A stretch of DNA of 64,000 bases from DATHZQ01 sp965216945 (GCA_965216945.1 CBDCGU010000003.1:2728001-2792000); one strand, 5' to 3'; shown: positions 36,758 to 45,644, counted from the stretch's first letter. The notes: generated by a model from the sequence alone, not told the origin. Numbers and translations: made by a program.

Positions 36758-37747
36758 GTGAGCACGTCCCCCGTGAGAGTCGCTGTCACCGGAGCTGCAG
36801 GGCAGATCGGCTACAGCCTCCTGTTCCGCATCGCCTCCGGCGAGATGTTGGGGCCGGATCAGCCAGTCGTCTTGCAAATGTTGGAGATCACGCCGGCGCT
36901 CGGTGCGCTCGACGGGGTGGCGATGGAGCTCGACGACTGTGCGTTCCCGCTCCTGGCGGGCACCGTGAAGACGGACGACCCCAACGTTGCATTCGGAGAT
37001 GCCGACTACGCGCTCTTGGTGGGAGCGATGCCTCGCAAGGCGGGGATGGAGCGAGCCGATCTCCTGGAGGCGAACGGGGGCATCTTCGGTCCGCAGGGGA
37101 AAGCGATCAACGACAACGCGTCGCGTGACATCAAGGTGCTCGTGGTTGGCAATCCTGCGAACACGAACGCCCTGATCGCGCTCAGCCACGCGCCTGACGT
37201 GGATCCGCGCCAATTCCATGCGATGACTCGCCTGGATCACAACCGGGCGATGAGCCAGCTCGGCGCCAAGGTGGGCCGCCCGGTCACGTCGATCAGGAAG
37301 ATGACCATCTGGGGCAATCATTCGACGACCCAGTACCCCGACCTGTTCCATTGCGAGGTCGACGGCCAGAACGCCGCGGCTCTCGTCGACGACCAGGAGT
37401 GGATCGAGAACGAGTTCATCCCCACGGTCGCCAAACGTGGTGCGGCGATCATTCAAGCCCGCGGAGCTTCGTCGGCGGCGTCTGCCGCAAATGCCGCCAT
37501 CGATCACATGCATGATTGGGCCCTGGGTACGAACGAGGGCGATTGGGTCTCGATGTCGGTGTATTCGGACGGCTCATACGATGTACCTCCCGAAATCGTG
37601 TCGAGTTTCCCGGCGACGTGTACGGACGGTGAGTTCTCCATCGTGCGGGGACTCGACATCGACGAATTCAGCCGACAGCGGATCGACGCATCTGCGGCCG
37701 AGCTGATCGCCGAGCGCGACACCGTCGGCGGCCTTGGTCTGATCTAG
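36758..37747 (+). CDS. mdh: Malate dehydrogenase
   Basis: 329 residues, GTG start with AAGGAG 9 nt upstream. The NAD-binding GAAGQIGYSLLFRIASG and mobile-loop VGAMPRKAGMERADLL are the cytosolic/plant-chloroplast-like type found in actinobacteria. VVGNPANTNALI, the catalytic TRLDHNRAMSQL (Asp/Arg with H downstream in WGNHSTTQYPD) and length all fit. It oxidises malate to oxaloacetate. Together with sucCD, icd and sdhCAB it makes this window rich in TCA genes, although they are not one operon. Confidence 0.96.
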   Translation: MSTSPVRVAVTGAAGQIGYSLLFRIASGEMLGPDQPVVLQMLEITPALGALDGVAMELDDCAFPLLAGTVKTDDPNVAFGDADYALLVGAMPRKAGMERADLLEANGGIFGPQGKAINDNASRDIKVLVVGNPANTNALIALSHAPDVDPRQFHAMTRLDHNRAMSQLGAKVGRPVTSIRKMTIWGNHSTTQYPDLFHCEVDGQNAAALVDDQEWIENEFIPTVAKRGAAIIQARGASSAASAANAAIDHMHDWALGTNEGDWVSMSVYSDGSYDVPPEIVSSFPATCTDGEFSIVRGLDIDEFSRQRIDASAAELIAERDTVGGLGLI

Positions 37748-37794
37748 AGCAGCCGGCGACAGGGACGTGAATTGCCGTCGGTCTCGAGCCGCTC

Positions 37795-37842
37795 GGGAGC
37801 GGCGGCCACTGGACAGCTGGGAGCGGCGGCCACCGGACAGCT
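37795..37842. repeat. 24-bp tandem duplication
   Basis: Two adjacent 24-bp units, each starting GGGAGCGGCGGCCA and ending GGACAGCT, differ at one base (CACT versus CACC). They lie between the convergent mdh gene and the membrane protein gene. Confidence 0.85.
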
Positions 37843-37858
37843 CGCCTGAGGACTCCGC

Positions 37859-38767
37859 TCAGCCGCTGCTGCTCGTGGCGGATGCGACGTGCTCGAGAGC
37901 GGCTTTGATCTCCGCAGCGCTCGCTTCGGCGGCCTCGCGTTGCTTTGCCACGCGTGCGGCGGTGAGGATGGCATCGCGGCGTCGTGCCCACAGGGCAACG
38001 GAGGCGAAGAACACCAACACGATGCCGAATACTGCGATCAGGTGGCCCGAGGTCACCTGAGTGTCCCGATACTGTGCCGGCACTCCGCCGGCTTCCATCT
38101 GGAACCGGACCAGCGTCGAGCGCACTGCTCCCGCAGACAAGGCGATCGCGGCTGCGCCGACGATCGAGGAGAACATCAGCATGCGGTTTGCGGCCAGCTC
38201 ACGAGGCTCGGACGCGACCGACAGCAGTCCGAGCAAGAGGAAGATCACCCCGATCGCCACCCACTGCGGCACCGAGATCCTCCTGCCCCCGATGGCGGCA
38301 TTCACAGCCACCGCGATGACGCCGAACACCGCGATCATCAGGAGAGTCATGAACCACAGCTTCTTGCTGAGGGTGCTCTTCCTCAACAGCGACTTGATGG
38401 TGCGGAAGACGGCGAGACCCAGGATCAAGGTGACCACCGCGATGACGGGGAATCCCGGCGTGAGGGAATAGTCGCCACCACCGAACGCTGCCGGGATTGC
38501 CGTCGCTCCAACTGCAATGAAGGCCGTGATGCCCGCGCCAATGGCGGGTATCTCGGCCTTCTCCCAGCTGACGAGCAGGAACGAGACGAGGGCGAGCACT
38601 CCGATGGAGACGATGATCGAGCCGTGGACCGATTCGTAGCCTCGGATGGACCATGGATCGACGAGGAAGCCATAGTCGGGCCGCATGCGGGCGTATTCCC
38701 AGAAGATGCTTTGGATTGTCAGCAACGCGCCGATGACGCCGAGGCCGCGGACCCAGTACTTCTTCAC
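37859..38767 (-). CDS. Multi-pass membrane protein of unknown function
   Basis: 302 residues from GTG 38767, which has GGAGGAAGGGAG upstream. About eight membrane spans can be drawn: GVIGALLTIQSIFW, IIVSIGVLALVSFLLVSW, AIGAGITAFIAVGATAIP, VIAVVTLILGLAVF, FMTLLMIAVFGVIAVAV, WVAIGVIFLLLGLL, SSIVGAAAIALSAGAV and LIAVFGIVLVFFASVALWA. A short Ala/Glu/Lys coiled coil ends the protein. I do not recognise a family. It is divergent from hup. Confidence 0.72.
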   Translation of the reverse strand: MKKYWVRGLGVIGALLTIQSIFWEYARMRPDYGFLVDPWSIRGYESVHGSIIVSIGVLALVSFLLVSWEKAEIPAIGAGITAFIAVGATAIPAAFGGGDYSLTPGFPVIAVVTLILGLAVFRTIKSLLRKSTLSKKLWFMTLLMIAVFGVIAVAVNAAIGGRRISVPQWVAIGVIFLLLGLLSVASEPRELAANRMLMFSSIVGAAAIALSAGAVRSTLVRFQMEAGGVPAQYRDTQVTSGHLIAVFGIVLVFFASVALWARRRDAILTAARVAKQREAAEASAAEIKAALEHVASATSSSG

Positions 38768-38966
38768 GTGCTCCCTTCCTCCGTCCGGGCCGTACTCTAC
38801 ATGGCGGCCTCCATCTGCGCCCGACATGGAGCCGGGGATCGCCCCACCGGAACCCTCCCGGCCAAGATCGTTGGGGCGCAAGGGTTGTTGGCGGATTCCG
38901 AACGCCCCGTTAGGGTTACAGCCGTGTAATTTGCCGTGGGTCAGCGGAGACCTCAAGGAGGACCAC

Positions 38967-39239
38967 ATGAACAAGGGCGAACTCATCGACGCGGTCGCCG
39001 ACGAGACCGGTCAGTCGAAGGCTGCCGTCGGTAGCGTCATCGACGCAACGCTCGACACGATCACCGGTGCGTTGAAGAACGGTGACAAGGTCACCTTCAC
39101 CGGCTTCGGCACGTTCGAGCGCCGCCATCGGAAGGCTCGGATGGGACGGAATCCCCAAACGGGCAAGGAAGTACCCATCGCTGCGGCCAACGTTCCGGCG
39201 TTCAAGGCGGGCAAGGGCCTCAAGGACGCTGTTCGCTAG
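38967..39239 (+). CDS. hup: HU-type DNA-binding protein
   Basis: 90 residues, ATG with AAGGAGG 6 nt upstream. MNKGELIDAVADETGQSKAA and the DNA-binding arm segment TFTGFGTFERRHRKARMGRNPQTG with VPAFKAGKGLKDAV are standard HU. It lacks the long Lys/Ala-rich tail of mycobacterial HupB. It compacts and bends DNA. A perfect 12-bp terminator follows 22 nt after the stop, so it is a single-gene unit. Confidence 0.95.
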   Translation: MNKGELIDAVADETGQSKAAVGSVIDATLDTITGALKNGDKVTFTGFGTFERRHRKARMGRNPQTGKEVPIAAANVPAFKAGKGLKDAVR

Positions 39240-39261
39240 CGTTCCGGTCCTCTACAAGCCA

Positions 39262-39289
39262 CGAAGGGCGCCCACACGGGCGCCCTTCG
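39262..39289 (+). terminator. Perfect 12-bp hairpin after hup
   Basis: CGAAGGGCGCCC (39262-39273) pairs with GGGCGCCCTTCG (39278-39289) across ACAC. It may also serve the convergent gene at 39354. Confidence 0.8.
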
Positions 39290-39353
39290 CCGCGTGTGGC
39301 CCCCGGGGATTCACGTCACGAGCTCGATCGATGCCGTGCATCGATCGAAACCA

Positions 39354-39737
39354 TCAATACGTGACGTCGACGTCGGACAGTGCGCCGGCGAAGGCATTGA
39401 TGACGTTCTGGTGCATGAGCAGCGCCGCCATGTTGCCGGTGACCTTCAGCTTTCCCGTCATGAACGCCATCTGGGTGTTGATCTCGCCCTTGGAGATGCC
39501 GACAGCCGTCTCGTAGTCGTTGGTGACCGTGACCTCCGGCCCCTCCACCTCACCGCTCACCAAGTTTGCGGAGCCGTTGCCGATGACGAGGCCGTAGTCG
39601 ATGTCACCTTCGGGTGCGTCGGTGACGTGAAACTGAATCGTCAGATCGACGTTGGTGATGGCGGACTGGAAGGCGGTGTCGTTGCTCAGCGTCTCCGACG
39701 CCTCTGCCATGTACGCCTCGGAGAGAAACTGTGCCAA
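39354..39737 (-). CDS. SCP2 sterol-carrier-like protein
   Basis: 127 residues from TTG 39737 (AAAGGA 8 nt upstream), starting (M)AQFLSEAYMAEASETL. VDLTIQFHVTDAPEGDIDYGLVI and then GEINTQMAFMTGKLKVTGNM are the SCP2-fold strands. The end MAFMTGKLKVTGNMAALL has the motif family members share (G-K-x-K-x-x-G-x). Such proteins bind fatty acyl chains or sterols, or present lipids. It is not in an obvious operon. Confidence 0.82.
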   Translation of the reverse strand: MAQFLSEAYMAEASETLSNDTAFQSAITNVDLTIQFHVTDAPEGDIDYGLVIGNGSANLVSGEVEGPEVTVTNDYETAVGISKGEINTQMAFMTGKLKVTGNMAALLMHQNVINAFAGALSDVDVTY

Positions 39738-39889
39738 GGGCGGGTCCTTTCGTGTGGTGGGGGCGAGTGTAGCGATGAATTTTGAGCAAACGATCAAAGA
39801 AGCTACCGCCCGAGGCGCTCCACCGGCACGCCGACGGCGACTCCGACCTCGCTCGCCTCGCTGTCGCGGTGGAGCGTGTCGCTGCTGGG

Positions 39890-40651
39890 CTACGTGCGGC
39901 CGAGGAGGCGGCGGTCGGCGAGCTTGGCTCTGAGGTAGTCGCGGTTCATCAGGGCGATGTTGTCGATCGAGATGCCCTTGGGGCAGGCAAACTCACATTC
40001 GCCGTGGTTGCGGCAGGAGCCGAAGTACTCCTCCATGGTCTCCACCATGGCGATGACACGATGGTCGCGTTCCGGCTGGCCCTGTGGCAGCAGGTTGAGG
40101 TGCATCACCTTGGCGGCGGTGAACAGCTGTGCGGCACTGTTGGGGCAAGCCGCAACACATGCACCACATCCGATGCAGGCAGCCACATCCATGGCCGCCT
40201 CAGATGCGGGCTGGGGCACGGGGATCAGGTTGGCGTCCGGGGCGCTGCCGGTCGGCACCGAGATGTAGCCGCCCGCCTCGATGATGCGGTCGAACGCGGC
40301 ACGGTCGACCATCAGGTCCTTGACGACCGGGAAGCCCTCAGCCCGCCACGGCTCGAGGAGGATCGTGTCACCGTCACGGAACTTGCGCATGTGGAGCTGG
40401 CAGGTTGCAGTTCCGAGCTGTGGCCCGTGCGGCTGGCCGTCGATCATGATCCCGCACGTGCCGCAGATTCCCTCGCGGCAATCGTGGTCGAAGACGATCG
40501 GGTCTTCGCCCTCGAGCGTCAGCCGCTCGTTGAGGATGTCGAGCATCTCGAGAAAGGAGGCCTCCTCGGCGATGCCCGTCACCTGGTAGGTCTTGAACTC
40601 GCCGGCAGCGTCGGGGCCCGCCTGGCGCCATACACGCAGCGTCAGATCCAT
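39890..40651 (-). CDS. sdhB: Succinate dehydrogenase iron-sulfur subunit
   Basis: 253 residues, ATG overlapping the sdhA stop by one base (TAATG). The [2Fe-2S] ferredoxin motif is CREGICGTCGIMIDG with a fourth Cys in TATC. The C-terminal domain has CIGCGACVAACPNS and RNHGECEFACPKGIS for the [4Fe-4S] and [3Fe-4S] clusters. It passes electrons from the flavin of SdhA to menaquinone. The length and gene order sdhC-A-B match the mycobacterial Sdh1 type. Confidence 0.95.
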   Translation of the reverse strand: MDLTLRVWRQAGPDAAGEFKTYQVTGIAEEASFLEMLDILNERLTLEGEDPIVFDHDCREGICGTCGIMIDGQPHGPQLGTATCQLHMRKFRDGDTILLEPWRAEGFPVVKDLMVDRAAFDRIIEAGGYISVPTGSAPDANLIPVPQPASEAAMDVAACIGCGACVAACPNSAAQLFTAAKVMHLNLLPQGQPERDHRVIAMVETMEEYFGSCRNHGECEFACPKGISIDNIALMNRDYLRAKLADRRLLGRT

Positions 40652-42573
40652 TACTTGTAGCTCCTCGTTGCCAGTGCGACGTTCTCGAAGTCGAGTTCCT
40701 CTTTGTGTTTGGCCTGGGGCACGCCTTCGCCCTGCCATTGCCAGGCGGACACGTGGGTGAAGTTCTCGTCGTCGCGCAGCGCCTCGCCCTCTGCCGTCTG
40801 GTGTTCGACCCGGAAGTGCCCGCCACACGACTCCTCACGATCGAGGGCGTCGCGGCACATCAACTCGGCCAGTTCGAAGAAGTCGACCAGCCGGCCTGCC
40901 TTCTCCAGCGTCTGGTTGAGACTCTCCCCGTCGCCGGCGACCTTCGCATCCCGCCAGAACTCCTCCTTGAGCGCCGGGATCTCGCTGATCGCCTTTTCGA
41001 GGCCCGCGGCGCTGCGCGCCATGCCGCACTGCTCGATCATGATCTTGCCGAGCTCGCGATGGAAGTCGTCGACCGTGCGGGTGCCGTTGATGGACAGAAG
41101 CCGGTCGACCTGGCTCTGCACCGCCGCCTCGGCGTCCTGGAACGCGGGGTCGTCGGTCGGGACCGGTTCGGTGTTGAGGTAGTCGGCCAGATAGTCGGCG
41201 ATCGTGTAAGGAATGACGAAATACCCGTCGGCGAGCCCTTGCATGAGGGCGGATGCGCCGAGGCGGTTGGCTCCGTGATCCGAGAAGTTCGCTTCACCGA
41301 GGGCGTACAGCCCGGGTACGTTGGTCATCAGGTTGTAGTCCACCCACAGACCGCCCATGGTGTAATGCGGGGCCGGGTAGATCCGCATGGGCACCTCGTA
41401 CGGGTTCTCGTCGGTGATGCGCTCGTACATCTCGAAGAGATTCCCGTAACGGGCCTCGATGGTGGCCCTGCCGAGCCGCTGGATGGCGTCGGCAAAGTCC
41501 AGGTACACGCCGTTGCGCAGCGGCCCGACGCCGAGGTTCTGGTCGAGCATGCGCATCGCGGCCCGTGAGGAGACGTCGCGCGGAGCCAGGTTGCCGAACG
41601 ACGGGTAGATGCGCTCCAAGTAGTAATCGCGCTCGTTCTCCGGGATCTGGTTGGCGGGGCGTGGATCCTCCGCCTTCTTTGGCACCCAGATCCGCCCGTC
41701 GTTGCGCAGCGACTCGGACATGAGCGTGAGCTTCGACTGGAACTCGTCGCTCGCCGGGATGCACGTCGGGTGGATCTGCGTGTAGCAGGGGTTGGCGAAG
41801 AAGGCCCCTTTGCGGTGGGCCCGCCATGCCGCAGTGACGTTGCAGGCCATTGCGTTCGTCGAGAGATAGAAGACGTTCGAATACCCGCCCGTGGCAAGAA
41901 CGACGGCGTGTGCCGAGTGCGACGACACCTCGCCGGTTGCGAGATCGCGCACCACTATGCCGGCGGCTCGACCGTCCTTGACCACCACATCGAGCATCTC
42001 GGAGCGGTTGTACAGCTTCACCGACCCTGCCTGGATCTGGCGAGCAAGCGCCTGGTACGACCCGAGCAGGAGCTGCTGACCGGTCTGGCCCCGTGCGTAG
42101 AAGGTGCGCGACACCTGGGCGCCGCCGAAGCTGCGATTGTCGAGCAGCCCCCCGTACTCACGGGCGAACGGGACGCCCTGTGCCGTGCATTGGTCGATGA
42201 TCTCGTTGGAGACCTGAGCGAGTCGGTAGACATTGGCTTCTCGGGAGCGGTAGTCGCCCCCCTTGACGGTGTCGTAGAACAAGCGGTAGATCGAGTCGCC
42301 GTCGTTTTGATAGTTCTTGGCGGCGTTGATCCCGCCCTGGGCTGCGATCGAGTGCGCCCTGCGTGGCGAGTCGTGGAACGTGAAGACCTCCACGTTGTAG
42401 CCCAGCTCGCCGAATGTGGCGGCCGCCGAGGCGCCGGCGAGTCCGGTGCCAACGACGATGATCTTGTACTTTCGCTTGTTTGCCGGGTTGACGAGTCGGA
42501 TGTTGAAGCGGTGGTTGTCCCACTTGTCCTGGATCGGGCCGGCCGGGACCTTGCTGTCGAGTGTCACAGTCAT
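40651..42573 (-). CDS. sdhA: Succinate dehydrogenase flavoprotein subunit
   Basis: 640 residues. The ATG at 42573 gives MTVTLDSKVPAGPIQDKWDN, the family N terminus. FAD binding: KIIVVGTGLAGASAAATFGEL. The flavin-linked His is in RRAHSIAAQGGINAA. Catalytic residues are in PCYTQIHPTCIP and in the NPYEVPMRIYPAPHYTMGGL region. LGEANFSDHGANRLGASALM is the FAD capping block. It oxidises succinate to fumarate. sdhC ends 10 nt upstream and sdhB overlaps the stop. Confidence 0.96.
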   Translation of the reverse strand: MTVTLDSKVPAGPIQDKWDNHRFNIRLVNPANKRKYKIIVVGTGLAGASAAATFGELGYNVEVFTFHDSPRRAHSIAAQGGINAAKNYQNDGDSIYRLFYDTVKGGDYRSREANVYRLAQVSNEIIDQCTAQGVPFAREYGGLLDNRSFGGAQVSRTFYARGQTGQQLLLGSYQALARQIQAGSVKLYNRSEMLDVVVKDGRAAGIVVRDLATGEVSSHSAHAVVLATGGYSNVFYLSTNAMACNVTAAWRAHRKGAFFANPCYTQIHPTCIPASDEFQSKLTLMSESLRNDGRIWVPKKAEDPRPANQIPENERDYYLERIYPSFGNLAPRDVSSRAAMRMLDQNLGVGPLRNGVYLDFADAIQRLGRATIEARYGNLFEMYERITDENPYEVPMRIYPAPHYTMGGLWVDYNLMTNVPGLYALGEANFSDHGANRLGASALMQGLADGYFVIPYTIADYLADYLNTEPVPTDDPAFQDAEAAVQSQVDRLLSINGTRTVDDFHRELGKIMIEQCGMARSAAGLEKAISEIPALKEEFWRDAKVAGDGESLNQTLEKAGRLVDFFELAELMCRDALDREESCGGHFRVEHQTAEGEALRDDENFTHVSAWQWQGEGVPQAKHKEELDFENVALATRSYK

Positions 42574-42583
42574 GATGCTCCGA

Positions 42584-43312
42584 TCAGCCGATGATCCCGA
42601 GCTGCACCCCGATCGGCACACTCAGGAATCCGGCGACGACGATGATGGTGAACGCCGTGGCGAACGTCCTGCGGAAGTGGTTGTACCGGGGATTGTTGAC
42701 CCCCAGAGACTGGAACATGCTCCATGCGCCGTGCCAGACGTGGAGCGCCAGGGCTCCCTGGGCGATGACGTACAGCAGCGTCACCGGCCAGCGCTCCAGC
42801 GAGGCGACCAGGTTGCCGTAGACGTCGCCGCGTACGAAGTCCGGGTTGACCGCCTCGACGCCCCAGGTGAGGTCGGCGAGATGCCAGGCCAGGAAAAGCA
42901 GGATGATGACCCCGGCCCAGCCCATCGTCCGCGAGGCATAGTTCGCGGCGTAGTAGTTGCGTGACTCGTAGCCCCCGGCTCTCGCCCGCTCGTTGGAGCG
43001 GACGAGCGAGTAGGCGGCGTGCACGTGCACCACCAGTGCCAGGACGATGGGCAAGCGGAGGAACAGCCAGATGACGAGGGTGCGGGGGACGAGGGGCTCA
43101 CCGATCTCGCGGAGACCCTCGCCGTAGTGATTGAGCTCCTCCATGCCCTCGAAGGCGTGGAGGTTGCCGATCATGTGGAAGAAGATGAAGAGCAGCCCGA
43201 TGACGCCGGAGATCGCCATGGCGTACTTCTTGCCGACATCGGTGCGGTAGACCTCGACGATCCACGGGCGTCGCCGTCTTCGCTGGTCGGTCGGCTGCTC
43301 GGTCGTGGTCAC
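42584..43312 (-). CDS. sdhC: Succinate dehydrogenase cytochrome b/membrane subunit (type B)
   Basis: 242 residues from GTG 43312 with AAAGGA-N6 upstream; an in-frame ATG at 43342 would add 10 residues. Five spans: MAISGVIGLLFIFFHMIGNL, LVIWLFLRLPIVLALVVHVH, WAGVIILLFLAWHLADL, TLLYVIAQGALALHVWHGAW and TAFTIIVVAGFLSVPIG. Histidines in spans 1, 2, 3 and 4 could bind heme. The single fused anchor is the type B arrangement with SdhA and SdhB. It is divergent from whiB; their starts are 192 nt apart. Confidence 0.93.
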   Translation of the reverse strand: MTTTEQPTDQRRRRRPWIVEVYRTDVGKKYAMAISGVIGLLFIFFHMIGNLHAFEGMEELNHYGEGLREIGEPLVPRTLVIWLFLRLPIVLALVVHVHAAYSLVRSNERARAGGYESRNYYAANYASRTMGWAGVIILLFLAWHLADLTWGVEAVNPDFVRGDVYGNLVASLERWPVTLLYVIAQGALALHVWHGAWSMFQSLGVNNPRYNHFRRTFATAFTIIVVAGFLSVPIGVQLGIIG

Positions 43313-43438
43313 CCTCCGTCCTTTCCGCTGCGGCGCCGTCATTATGCCAGGCGGATTCTGATCCCCGGCATCGTGGGTGGGGTCGTCGGTCATGGCCGGG
43401 GCAAGCGCCGGATTCGCTGCAGCGACAGCGTTTTCGGG

Positions 43439-43468
43439 TTGACAACCGCGCGTAAGATCTGTGAGAAT
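43439..43468 (+). promoter_or_regulatory. Candidate whiB promoter
   Basis: TTGACA (43439-43444) is a perfect -35 hexamer. Eighteen bases on, GAGAAT (43463-43468) is the best -10. The start GTG of whiB is 36 nt downstream of the -10. Confidence 0.45.
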
Positions 43469-43472
43469 CACA
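43460..43472. promoter_or_regulatory. Palindrome overlapping the whiB -10 region
   Basis: TGTGA-GAA-TCACA is a perfect 5-bp-arm palindrome in the sdhC-whiB intergenic region. CRP boxes have the same arms but a 6-nt spacer, so a CRP site is not claimed. Confidence 0.4.
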
Positions 43473-43504
43473 CTGGCGTAATTACAACTGTGTAGGGAGA
43501 GGGC

Positions 43505-43786
43505 GTGTTCACCCAACTCGTAGAGCTGCTGGCCGCAGATGACTTGGCCTGGCAGGATCTGGCGAATTGCCGCGGGGCCGATCCGGACCTGTTCTTCCCG
43601 GAGCGCGGCGCTTCGACCAGAACCGCAAAGTCGATCTGTCGAGAGTGCTCCGTCCAGGGCGAATGTCTCGAGTTCGCAATCGTGAGCTCGGAGAAGTTCG
43701 GCATCTGGGGCGGGCTCTCGGAGCGGGAGCGACGCAAGATTCGGAGGGAGCGGGCCGCATCGGCCCAGCGCCGCCGGGTCTCCTGA
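43505..43786 (+). CDS. whiB: WhiB-family iron-sulfur regulator (WhiB2/WhmD type)
   Basis: 93 residues, GTG start with GGGAGAGG just upstream. The four [4Fe-4S] cysteines are C22, C45, C48 and C54 in the pattern C-X22-CxxCx5C. The turn FGIWGGLSERERRKIRRERA is the G-[VI]-W-G-G motif and basic tail. The FFPERGASTRTAKSIC spacing is that of WhiB2/WhmD rather than WhiB1. WhmD controls septation and is essential in mycobacteria; in this organism that role is inferred. WhiB proteins work with the primary sigma factor. Confidence 0.93.
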   Translation: MFTQLVELLAADDLAWQDLANCRGADPDLFFPERGASTRTAKSICRECSVQGECLEFAIVSSEKFGIWGGLSERERRKIRRERAASAQRRRVS

Positions 43787-43885
43787 CCCGTCGAGCCGCC
43801 CGGTACCGCCCGGGCTCGTGGTGATCGACCCGGTGTGTCGTCACCCTACAATCGCCCGGACACCGAGCGACAGGAGTTGCGCACC

Positions 43886-44800
43886 GTGACCTGGGTCATT
43901 CTCATCCTCGCCGCCGTGATCATCGTGGGAATCGTGGTCCTGATGCGTGGAGCCTCCGCCGGCCGCGAGCGCGTCACGGCGCCGTCGGATGCGGCAGCGG
44001 GTGGCAGTGGTCTCGGGTTTCGCCCGCCGGCGTCCGATTTCCATGTCAGCCAGGGAGAAGCCCACGTCTTCTTCGACGTGCCGCTGCCCGAAGGTGAGCC
44101 CGATGCGGTCCTCACCGACATCTTGCTCGCCTCGGCGGTCGAGGTGCTGCGCGAGAAGCGGTCGCATCTTCCACTCGAAGGTGTTTCAACGGTGCACGCC
44201 CATGCCATCCGCGGCGACGAGCGCGTCGAGGTCGGCAAGCTCACCCTCGACGGCCCTGGTGAGCTGCCGCCGCCCGCTCCTGTTGGTGGCCCGCTGTTCG
44301 GCACCCACAAGGGACCGGATCTCTTCGAGGAGTTCGGCTCGGCGCCACCCGAGGCGCCCGGGCTCGACGTGCGCGCTCCCAGCGACGATCTCCCACCGAT
44401 GGGCGCAGATCTCCGCCTCACGGCGGCCGTCGAGGCCGGTCTGCGTGCGCAAGGGCTGGACCCTGCAACCGCACCGATGAGCGAGCTCGTGCCCGCCCTG
44501 CTGCGTGTGAGTGGTTACACCGTGACGGGGAGCGGACACCGGTTCTCGGCGACGACCGGAGGCGTTCGCCATCACATCGAGATCGTCGACCATGGGCCCA
44601 TGGAGCACCCCGAGCTGTCGGAGAGGGCCGTCAACGAGTTCATGGTCCGCTTTGCCGGCTCAGGTGCCGAGCGGGGTCTGTTGTTCACCGCCAAGTACGG
44701 CCCGTTCATCATCTATGACAAGGAGCGGCGTGAGCCGCGTGTCCGCTTCGTGACCCGGGAACGGTTCCAATCGTTCGTCAACGCCCTCTCGGTCGGTTGA
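43886..44800 (+). CDS. Membrane-anchored protein of unknown function
   Basis: 304 residues from GTG 43886 (AGGAG 9 nt upstream). One membrane span at the N terminus (VTWVILILAAVIIVGIVVLM) puts the rest in the cytoplasm or outside; charge flanks favour the N-terminal end outside. The middle is Pro/Gly-rich linker. The last ~120 residues look like a small alpha/beta domain (LVPALLRVSGYTVTGSGHRF, MVRFAGSGAERGLLFTAKYG, FVTRERFQSFVNAL). This order recalls restriction-endonuclease-like (Mrr) folds but has no visible catalytic triad. Function unknown. Confidence 0.7.
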   Translation: MTWVILILAAVIIVGIVVLMRGASAGRERVTAPSDAAAGGSGLGFRPPASDFHVSQGEAHVFFDVPLPEGEPDAVLTDILLASAVEVLREKRSHLPLEGVSTVHAHAIRGDERVEVGKLTLDGPGELPPPAPVGGPLFGTHKGPDLFEEFGSAPPEAPGLDVRAPSDDLPPMGADLRLTAAVEAGLRAQGLDPATAPMSELVPALLRVSGYTVTGSGHRFSATTGGVRHHIEIVDHGPMEHPELSERAVNEFMVRFAGSGAERGLLFTAKYGPFIIYDKERREPRVRFVTRERFQSFVNALSVG

Positions 44801-44870
44801 GTATCGGGCGCAAACGTGCCCGCAGCGCGGGGAGATCGGTACACTCGACTTCAACGCAAGGAGTCTGTCT

Positions 44871-45047
44871 GTGTTTCGCAACGTGCAGGGGTGGGAATTC
44901 ATCATCATCCTCGTAGTCCTGCTGCTGCTCTTCGGGGCTCGCAAGCTGCCCGATCTGGCTCGATCGATCGGCGCCTCCGCCAAAGAGTTCCGTAAGGGCA
45001 TGGAAGACGGGGCCGAAGAGGAAGAGGACTCGACCACCGAGGTCTGA
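44871..45047 (+). CDS. tatA: Twin-arginine translocase subunit TatA/E
   Basis: 58 residues, GTG with AAGGAG 8 nt upstream. One N-terminal span (WEFIIILVVLLLLFGARKLP) contains the near-invariant FGxxKLP hinge. The amphipathic helix DLARSIGASAKEFRKGM follows, then an acidic tail of about 20 residues. It forms the protein-conducting part of the Tat pathway. It lies just before the sigma/anti-sigma genes, 88 nt upstream, as tatB lies near sigE-rseA-htrA in mycobacteria. Confidence 0.93.
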   Translation: MFRNVQGWEFIIILVVLLLLFGARKLPDLARSIGASAKEFRKGMEDGAEEEEDSTTEV

Positions 45048-45134
45048 GACTCGCGGTCTCTGCCACCCTCGCGGTCGACTCGGGAACGAGTTCGCCGTGT
45101 AGAGCGTTATCGGCAACGGACCTCGGGGAAGTTC

Positions 45135-45644
45135 TTGTCGGATCAAACAGTGCCAGCCTGGGAAGATGTTGCGCGGCGGTATGGCCGTCAGATCTACAAC
45201 TACGCCTATCGCCTGACGGGCAACCGCGACGACGCCTCCGATCTCGTCCAAGAGGTACTCCTACGCGTGCGGCGGGGTCTGGCCGGGTACACCCCGGGCT
45301 CCTTCGAAGGCTGGTTGTGGCGCATCACACGCAACGCGTTTCTCGATGACGTGCGGAGGAAGAAGCGGCGGCCCACCACGACTCTGCCCGACGTCGATCG
45401 CAGCACGCTGCTGACGGCGCCGTCTCCCGACGAGGTGCTGGCACAGGTGCGGCTCTCCGATGACGTGCAGAGCGCCTTGCTCAAGCTCCCCGTGGACTTC
45501 CGGGAATGCGTCGTCATGTGTGACGTGGTCGGGCTCAGCTACGACGAGATCGCCCACGCCGCCGATATCCCGGTTGGCACCGTCCGCAGCCGCATCCATC
45601 GCGGACGCAAGATGCTCAGGGAGATGCTGACATGGCCGGTGTGA
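45135..45644 (+). CDS. ECF sigma factor (SigE-like, envelope-stress module)
   Basis: 169 residues, TTG start with GGGGAA upstream. Region 2: IYNYAYRLTGNRDDASDLVQ then EVLLRVRRGL and FEGWLWRITRNAFLDDVRRK. Region 4: LPVDFRECVVMCDVVGLSYD, then IAHAADIPVGTVRSRIHRGR. The gene overlaps a zinc-finger anti-sigma gene by 13 nt, and an RseB-like gene follows, which is the mark of the SigE/SigR group of actinobacteria. It should direct transcription after cell-envelope or redox stress. Confidence 0.92.
   Translation: MSDQTVPAWEDVARRYGRQIYNYAYRLTGNRDDASDLVQEVLLRVRRGLAGYTPGSFEGWLWRITRNAFLDDVRRKKRRPTTTLPDVDRSTLLTAPSPDEVLAQVRLSDDVQSALLKLPVDFRECVVMCDVVGLSYDEIAHAADIPVGTVRSRIHRGRKMLREMLTWPV

Noticed and set aside
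43460..43472. CRP-type site upstream of whiB.
   Set aside because: The arms TGTGA and TCACA fit but the spacer is 3 nt instead of 6, so a CRP dimer would not match it.
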